NCBI GenBank assembly: GCA_015662935.1 | Contig: DQTF01000216.1 | Location: 1-13,953, forward strand | Length of the DNA: 13,953 bases | Direction: 5' to 3' | Origin: Crocinitomicaceae bacterium | Lineage (GTDB): Bacteria; Bacteroidota; Bacteroidia; Flavobacteriales_D; Crocinitomicaceae | Shown here: positions 1-7,192 of the stretch, piece after piece | Layout of the letters: each line of letters opens with the position of its first letter | Position numbering within the stretch: position 1 is the stretch's first letter | Translations under genes and position numbers: made by a program | The notes under the pieces: model-generated | Seen by the model: only the letters and a program-made list of their open reading frames with translations | Told to the model about the DNA's origin: nothing | The model's database searches: none

Positions 1-123
1 ATTACAAAACAATAAAGGAATTTGAATTAGAAATTATTAATCATAAACATGCAGCGTGACTTAACTCAGTGTCCAGAATTATATTGCAAGTCCAGTGTGA
101 ATCAATAACGATTTTAAAACTAC

Positions 124-154
124 AAAAAAAAGGGACATCTTCCGACATCCCTTT
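124..154 (-). terminator. Rho-independent terminator of ahcY
   Basis: Read on the minus strand, this is an 11-bp stem (AAAGGGA, two G-U wobble pairs, then TC/GA) closed by a GGAA tetraloop of the GNRA type. It is followed by a run of eight T. The stem begins about 21 bases after the ahcY stop codon. On the plus strand the two wobble positions become A/C mismatches, so the hairpin is shaped for minus-strand transcription. Confidence 0.88.
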
Positions 155-175
155 CTCTGATAATAGAATTTTCTA

Positions 176-1486
176 TTAATATCTGTAGTGATCAACCTTG
201 TATGGTCCTTCGACTTTTACATCAATGTAATCAGCTTGTTCTTGTGTCAACACTTCTAGTTCAACATTAATTTTTGCTAAATGTAACCTTGCTACTTTCT
301 CATCTAGGTGTTTCGGTAACATATACACTTCATTCTTGTAAGCATCCGTGTTATTCCACAATTCTAATTGAGCTAAGGTCTGATTTGTGAATGAGTTACT
401 CATTACAAATGAAGGATGTCCTGTAGCACAACCTAAGTTTACCAATCTACCTTCAGCTAAAACAAAAATAGTTTTACCATTTATTGTGTATTGATCAACC
501 TGTGGTTTAATTGTATCTTTTGTATCTCCATATTTACCATTCAACCAAGCCATGTCAATTTCGTTGTCGAAATGTCCGATGTTACAAACGATTGTTTGAT
601 CTTTCATTGACTCGAAATGTCTTCCTTGAATAATGTTGAAGTTACCAGTCGTTGTAACGATAATGTTAGCTTCTTTACAAGCATCATCCATTTTCTTCAC
701 TTCAAATCCGTCCATTGCTGCTTGTAAAGCACAAATCGGGTCAATTTCCGTAACGATAACTCTTGCTCCAGCTCCAACTAAAGAAGCTGCTGAACCTTTT
801 CCAACATCTCCGTAACCTGCAACAACAGCAACTTTACCTGCCATCATTACATCAGTAGCTCTACGAATAGCATCTACTAAAGATTCTTTACATCCGTATT
901 TGTTGTCAAATTTAGATTTAGTAACAGAATCATTCACGTTGATTGCTGGCATTACTAATGTACCCGCTTTCATTCTATCGTACAATCTGTGAACACCTGT
1001 TGTTGTTTCTTCAGAAAGACCTTTAATTCCAGCACATAATTCTGGGTATTTATCAAACACCATGTTTGTTAAATCTCCACCGTCATCCAAGATTAAGTTC
1101 AATGGCTTACCATCTTTAAAGCCCATAATAGTTTGGTCGATACACCAATCAAAATCTTCATCACTTAATCCTTTCCACGCATAAACTGGAACTCCTGTAG
1201 CTGCAATTGCTGCTGCTGCTTGATCTTGTGTAGAGAAAATATTACAAGAAGACCAAGTAACCTCAGCTCCTAGTGCTGTTAATGTTTCAATCAACACAGC
1301 TGTTTGAGTAGTCATGTGTAAACACCCTGCTATTCTTGCTCCAGCCAAAGGCTTAGATGCTCCATACTCCTCGCGAAGAGCCATTAATCCTGGCATTTCT
1401 GCTTCGGCAATTGTGATCTCTTTTCTTCCCCATTCAGCTAAGCTGATGTCTTTCACTTTATAAGCTAATTTTTCTGTTGTACTCAT
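176..1486 (-). CDS. ahcY: S-adenosylhomocysteinase (adenosylhomocysteinase)
   Basis: This enzyme reversibly splits S-adenosyl-L-homocysteine into adenosine and homocysteine in the cytoplasm, relieving product inhibition of SAM-dependent methyltransferases and feeding methionine regeneration. The protein has 436 residues, the usual bacterial length. Visible family features are the N-terminal substrate-domain histidine in CLHMTT (His57), Asp135 in LDDGGD, the TKSKFDN segment with Lys190 and Asp194, the NAD-binding loop GYGDVGKG (about 224-231), NIGHFDNEID (about 302-311), the hinge GHPSFVMS (about 356-363) and the C-terminal PYKVDHYRY tail, which reaches the NAD site of the neighbouring subunit in known structures. 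The ATG at 1486 gives a full N-terminus. The gene appears monocistronic, with a promoter box about 35 bases upstream and a strong terminator downstream. No SAH riboswitch is evident in the short leader. Confidence 0.98.
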   Translation of the reverse strand: MSTTEKLAYKVKDISLAEWGRKEITIAEAEMPGLMALREEYGASKPLAGARIAGCLHMTTQTAVLIETLTALGAEVTWSSCNIFSTQDQAAAAIAATGVPVYAWKGLSDEDFDWCIDQTIMGFKDGKPLNLILDDGGDLTNMVFDKYPELCAGIKGLSEETTTGVHRLYDRMKAGTLVMPAINVNDSVTKSKFDNKYGCKESLVDAIRRATDVMMAGKVAVVAGYGDVGKGSAASLVGAGARVIVTEIDPICALQAAMDGFEVKKMDDACKEANIIVTTTGNFNIIQGRHFESMKDQTIVCNIGHFDNEIDMAWLNGKYGDTKDTIKPQVDQYTINGKTIFVLAEGRLVNLGCATGHPSFVMSNSFTNQTLAQLELWNNTDAYKNEVYMLPKHLDEKVARLHLAKINVELEVLTQEQADYIDVKVEGPYKVDHYRY

Positions 1487-1520
1487 ATTATATGTATGTA
1501 ATTTTCAATTTATTAGTGCG

Positions 1521-1528
1521 CAAAGATA
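1521..1528 (-). promoter_or_regulatory. Probable ahcY promoter, -7 box TATCTTTG
   Basis: Minus-strand TATCTTTG matches the Bacteroidota -7 consensus TAnnTTTG exactly. Transcription would start near 1515, giving a leader of about 30 bases before the ahcY ATG. A weak TTTC stands where the -33 TTTG element would be. The assignment rests on the consensus and position only. Confidence 0.6.
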
Positions 1529-1562
1529 CGGAGTACATTTGGGAATATGAAATTTTATTTAC

Positions 1563-1622
1563 AGAATAAGGTATGGCAGTAGGGACAAGTCGCGATTTAG
1601 CCATACTGCCATACCCTATTCT
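1563..1622. repeat. 60-bp imperfect palindrome between hemH and ahcY
   Basis: The element is symmetric about 1592/1593, and 25 of its 30 opposed positions are complementary. The outer arms (1563-1581 and 1604-1622) match at 18 of 19 positions, and the remaining one becomes a G-U pair in minus-strand RNA. The outer arms contain GGTATGGCAGTA, and the centre is TCGCGA. It begins 4 bases after the hemH stop codon and ends about 35 bases upstream of the ahcY -7 box. No T-run follows the stem on either strand, so it is not a standard intrinsic terminator. It looks like a REP- or MITE-type dispersed palindrome, but only one copy is in this window and no clear target duplication is visible. Confidence 0.8.
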
Positions 1623-1626
1623 ACTA

Positions 1627-2649
1627 CTATATTCTATTAACAATCATTTTCTCTAACGCACCCACAAATCGATCATGATCATTTGAACTTGGAACCAATT
1701 GAATTTTTTTTCCACCAAACGACTCAAAAATCTCTTGATATTCAGTTCCTATTTCCACAACAGTTTCTAAGCAGTCGGCAACAAATGCTGGTGAAAAGAC
1801 CAACACTTTCTTTGCGCCATCTTTTGCTAATTGCTCCACTACTTTATCAGAGAAAGGAGTCAACCATTTTTGATTCAATCGAGATTGAAAAGCGACGGTG
1901 TATTTATCTTTAGACAATCCTAATTTCTCAACAAGTAATCTAGTTGTTGCATAGCAAGTCGCTTGGTAGCAAAAGTGATTCTCCTCATTGATTTCAATCC
2001 TACAGTTTGCGGTTTCACAATTACTTTCTTCAGAGTGAACCTTTTCAACTTGGCGTTCTGGTAAACCATGATAGGAGAACAATACGTGGTCGTAATCTGC
2101 CAAATTAAATTCTTTTGCTCTTTCTATAATTGAATCAATGTATCCTTCTGAATCGTAAAATTGATTAATGACACTGATTTCTGGTGTTACCCACCATTTA
2201 GCAATGATTTTATTTGCTAATTCTATTGCAGAACCATTCGAAGCACTTGCATATTGAGGAAATAAGGGAAGAATGACAATGTGATCGTAATTTGCCTGAT
2301 GCATTTGTTCCATTACATCATACATAGACGGGTTTTGATACCTCATCGCAAGATGCACTGTCACATTTTGATGCTCTAGTCTCTTTTGCAATTTCTTTTG
2401 TACGTTTTCAGAATGTGTAAGTAACGGTGAGATTCCGTTTCCATGTTCCCACAACTCTTTGTAAATCTTTGCTGATTTTGGTGCTCTAAAAGGAACGATG
2501 ATTCCATTCACTAATAATTTTCTACCTAACCAATTGATATCAATCACCCGGGGGTCATTCAAGAATTCGCTCAAATATCGACGGACGTCATTGGTCTTAG
2601 GACTGTCTGGGGTTCCAAGCTGGATTAATAAAATACCGATTTTTTTCAT
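1627..2649 (-). CDS. hemH: Ferrochelatase (protoporphyrin ferrochelatase)
   Basis: This enzyme inserts ferrous iron into protoporphyrin IX, the last step of protoheme synthesis, at the cytoplasmic face of the membrane. The 340-residue length is typical of the bacterial enzyme. The N-terminus has the family opening GILLIQLGTPDSP. The catalytic histidine lies in FSYHGLPER (His194), and the conserved acidic segment is ADCLETVVEIGTEY (Glu295, Glu299). The FQSRLN and KWLTPF segments match the family. Between them are four regularly spaced cysteines (Cys211, 216, 227, 232; CX4C-X10-CX4C), which could bind a metal or an Fe-S cluster; this is inference. The ATG at 2649 lies 20 bp downstream of the preceding gene on the same strand, so it is probably the last gene of a three-gene transcript. 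The TAG stop is almost directly followed by the 60-bp palindrome. Confidence 0.97.
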   Translation of the reverse strand: MKKIGILLIQLGTPDSPKTNDVRRYLSEFLNDPRVIDINWLGRKLLVNGIIVPFRAPKSAKIYKELWEHGNGISPLLTHSENVQKKLQKRLEHQNVTVHLAMRYQNPSMYDVMEQMHQANYDHIVILPLFPQYASASNGSAIELANKIIAKWWVTPEISVINQFYDSEGYIDSIIERAKEFNLADYDHVLFSYHGLPERQVEKVHSEESNCETANCRIEINEENHFCYQATCYATTRLLVEKLGLSKDKYTVAFQSRLNQKWLTPFSDKVVEQLAKDGAKKVLVFSPAFVADCLETVVEIGTEYQEIFESFGGKKIQLVPSSNDHDRFVGALEKMIVNRI

Positions 2650-2669
2650 AGAATAAAGCTAAAGTTCAA

Positions 2670-3524
2670 TTAAAACAACTTCTTTCTCCAGTCCTTTGCT
2701 TCTTCTTCAGACAACAAATCTAGACTAATTAAATACTTAATTGCCTTTTCAAACGCTAACGGATATTTAATTCCGTCGTAATTCCAATCTGTTTCATTGA
2801 GCCAATTCTCGACATGTCTTCTACGAAGGTTGTATCTCCAACTAATTAAATCAACAACATCTTCGTTTGCTTTCAATTCTTTTGCTTTCTGACCAACGAT
2901 GCCACACATTTTATCTAAAAGATCTTTGTGTTCATTATAAACTTCCGTTCTCACAGCAATCACAAAACATGGCCAAGGAGTTACAATCTCGTCGATGTAT
3001 CGACATTTTTTTTGTTCCGTATAAGGGTAAGTCGTATATTTCTCCCACAAAAATGCTTGCGCTTCTTCATTTTCTAACGCCCAAAGACCTCCATATACAT
3101 CACCGATGATGTTAAAGTCTAATTTGGCTGGATCCCAACCTTCTTGTTTTGCCATTACATAAGCCATCAAATGAGAACCTGATCCTTCACGAGAAATGGC
3201 AAATGTTTTATTTTCTAATTGGTCTATTGACTGAATATCTCCATGATAAGGAACATGAACTCCCCAATGCAATGGTGTTGTTACGTAAAAACCTAATATT
3301 TTAGCATCCAAACCTTGCAAGATTGCTTTGGTCACCCCTTCTGTTAAAAGAACCGCAATATCAATAGATCCTGTTTCAAGTCCACGAATCATCTGACCCG
3401 TTCCTCCCCCCATATCACTCCAGTGCAATTGAATTCCTTCATTGCGAAAACGTCCTTCTTCAATCCCCATTCTCCATGGTAAATTAAAATGCTCTGGAAC
3501 TCCTCCTATTTTAAATCCTTCCAT
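2670..3524 (-). CDS. NMT1/THI5-like substrate-binding-domain protein without signal peptide
   Basis: The 284-residue protein resembles the type II periplasmic-binding-protein fold of nitrate/sulfonate/taurine and thiamine-precursor binding proteins (NMT1/THI5-like). It starts directly in the fold (MEGFKIGGVPEHFNLPWRMG). The segment GIQLHWSDMGGGTGQMIRGLETGSIDIAVLLTEG matches the typical ligand-loop region, and ISREGSGSHLMAYVMAKQEGW (about 110-130) opens the second lobe. There is no signal peptide or lipobox, so it should be cytoplasmic, unlike a normal transporter subunit. No ATP-binding or permease gene of the matching importer class lies nearby. Signal-less homologues of this kind have been described (for example the Candida protein Ca3427, from memory). 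Ligand and role are unknown. It lies 9 bp after the ABC exporter gene and 20 bp before hemH, in one likely operon. Confidence 0.85.
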   Translation of the reverse strand: MEGFKIGGVPEHFNLPWRMGIEEGRFRNEGIQLHWSDMGGGTGQMIRGLETGSIDIAVLLTEGVTKAILQGLDAKILGFYVTTPLHWGVHVPYHGDIQSIDQLENKTFAISREGSGSHLMAYVMAKQEGWDPAKLDFNIIGDVYGGLWALENEEAQAFLWEKYTTYPYTEQKKCRYIDEIVTPWPCFVIAVRTEVYNEHKDLLDKMCGIVGQKAKELKANEDVVDLISWRYNLRRRHVENWLNETDWNYDGIKYPLAFEKAIKYLISLDLLSEEEAKDWRKKLF

Positions 3525-3533
3525 ATAATTTCT

Positions 3534-5297
3534 TTACTCTTCAGAGAATTGCATCTCATGAAGTGTTTTATAATAACCGCCCAAATTTAATAATTCTGCG
3601 TGTGTGCCTTGTTCTTTAATCTCGCCTTTATCTAAAACAACGATTTTGTCTGCATTTTTAATGGTCGATAAACGATGTGCAATTACAATTGACGTTCTCC
3701 CTTTGGTTAACTCAATGGTTGCTTTCTGAATCAATTCTTCTGATTCATTATCTACACTTGAGGTTGCTTCATCTAAAATTAAAATATGCGGATCATACAC
3801 ATAAGCTCGAATAAATGAAATCAATTGGCGTTGACCTGTTGAAAGTACTCCTCCTCTCTCTCCTACTTCAAATTCATATTGATTGGGTAATTTTTCAATA
3901 AAAGAATGTGCACCAACAGCTTTTGATGCTTCAATAACTTGTTCTTTTGAGATTTCAGGATCTCCTAGTGTAATGTTATTCAAAATTGTACCGGAGAATA
4001 AGAAGACATCTTGCAACACAATGGCGATATTCTTTCGTAAGAAATTCAATTCAATATCTGTCAGTTTGCCATCTCCAATGTAAATTTCTCCTTTTTGGTG
4101 CTCATAAAAACGACCTAATAAATTGACCAAAGAACTTTTCCCTGCACCTGTTGCTCCAACAAATGCAACTGTCGAGCCCGGTTCAATTGTCAAGTTAATG
4201 TCTTTGAGCACCCACTCTTCATTATTGTAGGCAAAGAACATATTCTCAAAGCGAATTGCTCCATTAAAATTACAATCTGTTTTATCCCCTTTGTTCTGAA
4301 TATTTTCTTCGTGGTCCAAGACTTTGAACACACGTTCTGCTCTAACTGTTCCTCTTTGGAGAATATTAAACTTATCAGCCAACATACGAATCGGACGATA
4401 CAACATATGCACCCAAAGAATAAAAGCCACGATTTCTCCAAACTGACCATTGATTTCAGCTGGCATTTTCCCTTGAACACTTAACGCCCCAAAAACAAGC
4501 AAACATGCAATAGAAATAGAACTTAAAACCTCAACTACTGGAAAGAAAATTGAATTTGCCCATATCGCTTTGATATGTGCTTGACGATGTCCTTTGTTAA
4601 TTTCTTGGAATTTTTTGTATTCTTTTTCTTGGCGATTGAAGAGTTGCACTAAAGACATTCCTGTAATTCTTTCTTGCACAAAAACATTTAATTTATTTAC
4701 CTGTTCTGCTTCTTGTTGGTAAGATTTACGAATGACTCTTGCAAATACTCTTGTTGCAAAAATTAAAATAGGGATTGGAATCAAAACCAACAATGTCAAT
4801 TTCCAGTTGGTATAGAACATCAAAGAAATGGAGAAAATCAATGCGACTAATTCTCCCGCGATTGCAATCATTCCCGAAGAAAAAACTTGAGTTATAGCCT
4901 CTAAATCAGAAACCAACCGAGTAACCATTGTTCCGACAGGCGTTTTATCAAAGTATTGAATTCTAAACGTAAGAATATGCTTCATCAGGTCTTTGCGAAG
5001 ATCTCGAATGATTGATTGTGCAAAGAGGTTGGAATAGTAAGAAGATAAAAAACGAAGGATTGCTTCAAAGACGAGTAAACCGACAATGAATAAAGTCCAC
5101 CAAAGAAGTTGATTAGCGTCTTCACCCTTTACAATATATTGATCAACCATGTTTCCAATAAGTTTCGGACGAATTGGACCTGGAAAGGCTAATAAAAAAG
5201 TAGTGACAATAGAAAGAAAAAACAACCATTTATACGACCTCCAATAAGAAAGCAAACGCATAAATACGGTGAAATTTAATTTCGATTTTTTTGACAT
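3534..5297 (-). CDS. ABC exporter, fused membrane and ATPase domains (MsbA/MdlB-like)
   Basis: This is a half-transporter of 587 residues with an N-terminal six-helix exporter domain (about 20-315) followed by the nucleotide-binding domain (about 345-580). ATPase motifs are Walker A GATGAGKS (381-388), Q-loop Gln429 in VLQD, signature LSTGQ (485-489), Walker B ILILDE (505-510) and switch histidine His541 in AHRLST. The signature has Thr in place of the first Gly of LSGGQ, a variant I regard as common in Bacteroidota exporters. It would work as a dimer in the inner membrane. The substrate (lipid, drug or peptide) cannot be read from the sequence. It is the first gene of the probable unit with the binding-protein homologue and hemH. 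A perfect TAnnTTTG box lies 4 bases before its ATG. Confidence 0.95.
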   Translation of the reverse strand: MSKKSKLNFTVFMRLLSYWRSYKWLFFLSIVTTFLLAFPGPIRPKLIGNMVDQYIVKGEDANQLLWWTLFIVGLLVFEAILRFLSSYYSNLFAQSIIRDLRKDLMKHILTFRIQYFDKTPVGTMVTRLVSDLEAITQVFSSGMIAIAGELVALIFSISLMFYTNWKLTLLVLIPIPILIFATRVFARVIRKSYQQEAEQVNKLNVFVQERITGMSLVQLFNRQEKEYKKFQEINKGHRQAHIKAIWANSIFFPVVEVLSSISIACLLVFGALSVQGKMPAEINGQFGEIVAFILWVHMLYRPIRMLADKFNILQRGTVRAERVFKVLDHEENIQNKGDKTDCNFNGAIRFENMFFAYNNEEWVLKDINLTIEPGSTVAFVGATGAGKSSLVNLLGRFYEHQKGEIYIGDGKLTDIELNFLRKNIAIVLQDVFLFSGTILNNITLGDPEISKEQVIEASKAVGAHSFIEKLPNQYEFEVGERGGVLSTGQRQLISFIRAYVYDPHILILDEATSSVDNESEELIQKATIELTKGRTSIVIAHRLSTIKNADKIVVLDKGEIKEQGTHAELLNLGGYYKTLHEMQFSEE

Positions 5298-5301
5298 TAA
5301 G

Positions 5302-5309
5302 CAAATATA
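5302..5309 (-). promoter_or_regulatory. Probable promoter of the ABC exporter-hemH unit, -7 box TATATTTG
   Basis: Minus-strand TATATTTG is an exact match to TAnnTTTG. Only 4 bases separate it from the ATG at 5297, so the transcript would start at or within a few bases of the start codon. No convincing -33 TTTG is seen at the usual distance. It is one half of a divergent promoter pair with upp. Confidence 0.55.
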
Positions 5310-5362
5310 ATTAATGTTTCAATGATTTAACGATTCATTGTTTTAATGATTGAAAAAAATAG

Positions 5363-5370
5363 TAACTTTA
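5363..5370 (+). promoter_or_regulatory. Probable upp promoter, -7 box TAACTTTA
   Basis: TAACTTTA matches TAnnTTTG except at the last base. A TTG at 5338-5340 stands 22 bases upstream as a possible -33 element. The box ends 4 bases before the upp ATG, so upp mRNA may be leaderless or nearly so. Confidence 0.5.
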
Positions 5371-5374
5371 CTGT

Positions 5375-6022
5375 ATGATTCACGATTTTTCAAAAACCAG
5401 TTCTATTTTCTCCACTTTTTTAGGAGAACTAAGAGACATTGATGTTCAAAATGATTCTATGCGATTTAGAAGAAACTTAGAACGTATTTCTGAAATTCTA
5501 GGGTATGAATTGTCAAAAAAACTAGATTACGAAACAAAAGATATTGTTACACCACTCGGTGTAGCACCAACAGCAGTTTTAAAAAAACAACCTGTTTTGG
5601 CAACGATTCTTCGAGCTGGATTAGGAATGCACATGGGGTTATTGAATTATTTTGATAAAGCCGAGAGTGCATTTGTTTCAGCATATAGAAAACATTCTAC
5701 TGCTGAAGAATTTGAAATCTATGTGGAATACATGGCTGCACCAAAAATTGATGGTAAAGTATTGATTATTAACGACCCAATGTTAGCTACTGGAGGATCT
5801 ATGCACCTTGTTTACAAAGCTCTGCTAAAGCAAGGGCGTCCTTCTAGAGTGATTATTGTTGCAGCAATTGCTTCTCCAGAATCATTGGTTTATTTGAAAA
5901 AGTATTTACCTGACACAACTGAATATTACATTGGCGCGATTGATAAAGAATTAACCGCTCAAGCATACATTGTTCCAGGATTAGGCGATGCAGGTGATCT
6001 TGCTTTCGGCGAAAAATGCTAA
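5375..6022 (+). CDS. upp: Uracil phosphoribosyltransferase
   Basis: This enzyme converts uracil and PRPP to UMP plus pyrophosphate, the pyrimidine salvage step in the cytoplasm. The protein has 215 residues. The PRPP-binding loop VLIINDPMLATGGSM (about 129-143) and the uracil-binding C-terminal segment YIVPGLGDAGDLAFGEK (about 198-214) are both present. The central ATILRAGLGMHMGLLNYF region is also typical. The N-terminal SMRFRRNLERI segment agrees with Bacteroidota homologues as I remember them, which supports the ATG at 5375 despite the near-absent leader. It leads a compact unit: the next start codon is 3 bp after its TAA, and a YjjG-like phosphatase follows. Confidence 0.97.
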   Translation: MIHDFSKTSSIFSTFLGELRDIDVQNDSMRFRRNLERISEILGYELSKKLDYETKDIVTPLGVAPTAVLKKQPVLATILRAGLGMHMGLLNYFDKAESAFVSAYRKHSTAEEFEIYVEYMAAPKIDGKVLIINDPMLATGGSMHLVYKALLKQGRPSRVIIVAAIASPESLVYLKKYLPDTTEYYIGAIDKELTAQAYIVPGLGDAGDLAFGEKC

Positions 6023-6025
6023 TAG

Positions 6026-6484
6026 ATGGCTTGGGGAGGAATGATTACACTTTTTTTTCTATCATTCATAAAATTTATGTTTGCGCCTTTTGCGGGTCGA
6101 GGATTTGGACTTAATTTTATTGAAACATACTTATCTATCGTTACAGGTGGAATTACCGCCGCAGCTATTTTTTACTTTTCTGCAGAATTCTTTATGATTC
6201 GTGCACACAAGAAAAGAAAAGCAAAAATTGATTTGCTCCATTCTCAAGGGAAAAGCTTTGTTCCAAAAAAGAGCTTTACTTGGATGAATAAATTTGTGGT
6301 CAGAATCAAAAGGACCTTTGGTCAAATTGGCATCTCTTTATGGGCACCTTTTTTTCTTTCTGTTCCAATTGGAAGTATTGTTGCTGCAAAATTTTATGGA
6401 AAGAGTAAAAAAACATTCCCGTTAATCGTTCTTGGCATGTTTGTCAATGGGCTTATCACCACTAGTTTAAGCTTCCTTTTTTAG
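6026..6484 (+). CDS. Unknown four-helix membrane protein in the upp operon
   Basis: I do not recognise a named family with confidence. The 152-residue protein shows four hydrophobic segments at about 6-21, 36-56, 101-121 and 130-152. A strongly basic loop at about 58-98 (KKRKAK, then KK and RIKR) predicts that loop and both termini on the cytoplasmic side. Conserved-looking features are TGGITAAAIFYFSAEFF in helix 2 and ISLWAPFFLSVPIGSIVAAKFYG in helix 3, with Pro and Gly inside the membrane. The C-terminal half loosely recalls the small multidrug-export (COG2426) layout, but this is weak. It starts 3 bp after upp, and its TAG abuts the ATG of the next gene, so translational coupling with upp and the phosphatase is likely. 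Met6 is an alternative start. Confidence 0.85.
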   Translation: MAWGGMITLFFLSFIKFMFAPFAGRGFGLNFIETYLSIVTGGITAAAIFYFSAEFFMIRAHKKRKAKIDLLHSQGKSFVPKKSFTWMNKFVVRIKRTFGQIGISLWAPFFLSVPIGSIVAAKFYGKSKKTFPLIVLGMFVNGLITTSLSFLF

Positions 6485-7192
6485 ATGAAACATATCTTCT
6501 TCGATTTAGATCATACGCTTTGGGATTTTGAAAAAAACTCAGAAACTGCATTGATTATTCTTTACGAAGAATTGAAACTTTCTAGTCACTTACCTTCTTT
6601 CCGAAGATTTCATACGCAATACAAAAAAGTGAATGCACAATTATGGCATTTATACGGTACTGGAAAGCTGACTAAAGAAGCACTTCGCACCCAACGTTTT
6701 TCTCAAACTTTTGAAAAATTTGATTTCACAGACAATCATTTAGCAGAAAGAATGGCTGAGCGATACTTAGAAGTTTCTCCGTATCAGACCAATTTGTTTC
6801 CAAATGCTATTTCATTGCTAGAAGAGTTAAAACAAAAAGGGTATCAATTACACATTATAACAAATGGCTTTAAGGAAGTACAGCATATTAAACTTTCAGA
6901 GAGTAAATTAACTGATTTTTTTGATGTCATTCTTTGTTCTGAAGAGGTTGGAAAAAACAAACCCGCAAAAGAAGTTTTCCAAGAAGCTTTATCAAGAGCA
7001 AGTGCTAAAAGTGGAGAAAGTTTAATGGTTGGCGATAATTACTTAGCAGATATCATCGGTGCGGAAAGAAGCGGAATCAAAGGGATACTTTTTGACCCCC
7101 ACTCTAATCACAACGAAGGAACACACGAATGGATCATTAAAGATTTAAGCGAAGTTACCGGGATGATTCCTTGGATAAAAAAGACGAATTAA
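6485..7192 (+). CDS. HAD-family phosphatase, YjjG-type (probable pyrimidine nucleotidase)
   Basis: The 235-residue HAD hydrolase has the four motifs. Motif I is FFDLDHTLWDF, with nucleophile Asp7 and acid/base Asp9. Motif II is IITNG (Thr126). Motif III is Lys159 in GKNKP. Motif IV is VGDNYLADIIGAERSG, with Asp184 and Asp189. A helical cap (about 15-100) lies between motifs I and II, as in the subfamily I caps of YjjG-type enzymes. The E. coli YjjG enzyme hydrolyses nucleoside monophosphates, including non-canonical pyrimidine ones. Placement behind upp makes a nucleotide clean-up role plausible here, but the substrate is inferred. The ATG directly follows the previous TAG. Its TAA overlaps the stop codon of the convergent gene by sharing TTAA. 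Confidence 0.92.
   Translation: MKHIFFDLDHTLWDFEKNSETALIILYEELKLSSHLPSFRRFHTQYKKVNAQLWHLYGTGKLTKEALRTQRFSQTFEKFDFTDNHLAERMAERYLEVSPYQTNLFPNAISLLEELKQKGYQLHIITNGFKEVQHIKLSESKLTDFFDVILCSEEVGKNKPAKEVFQEALSRASAKSGESLMVGDNYLADIIGAERSGIKGILFDPHSNHNEGTHEWIIKDLSEVTGMIPWIKKTN

Noticed and set aside
1..123. Possible gene end or regulatory RNA at the left edge
   Set aside because: All frames hit stops quickly, and only a short GTCCAG direct repeat (two copies) was seen, which is too little to call anything.
633..815. Open frame opposite ahcY (and similar opposite or out-of-frame stretches inside hemH, the ABC exporter, rlmB, lipA and the protease gene)
   Set aside because: Each lies inside a gene with clear family motifs in another frame, and none has its own recognisable protein features.
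1563..1622. Intrinsic terminator for hemH
   Set aside because: The stem is strong, but no T-run follows it on the minus strand, and the symmetric 60-bp structure fits a repeat element better.
4190..4480. Separate 96-residue minus-strand protein
   Set aside because: It is an out-of-frame shadow of the ABC exporter's linker region, where the true frame carries continuous exporter sequence.
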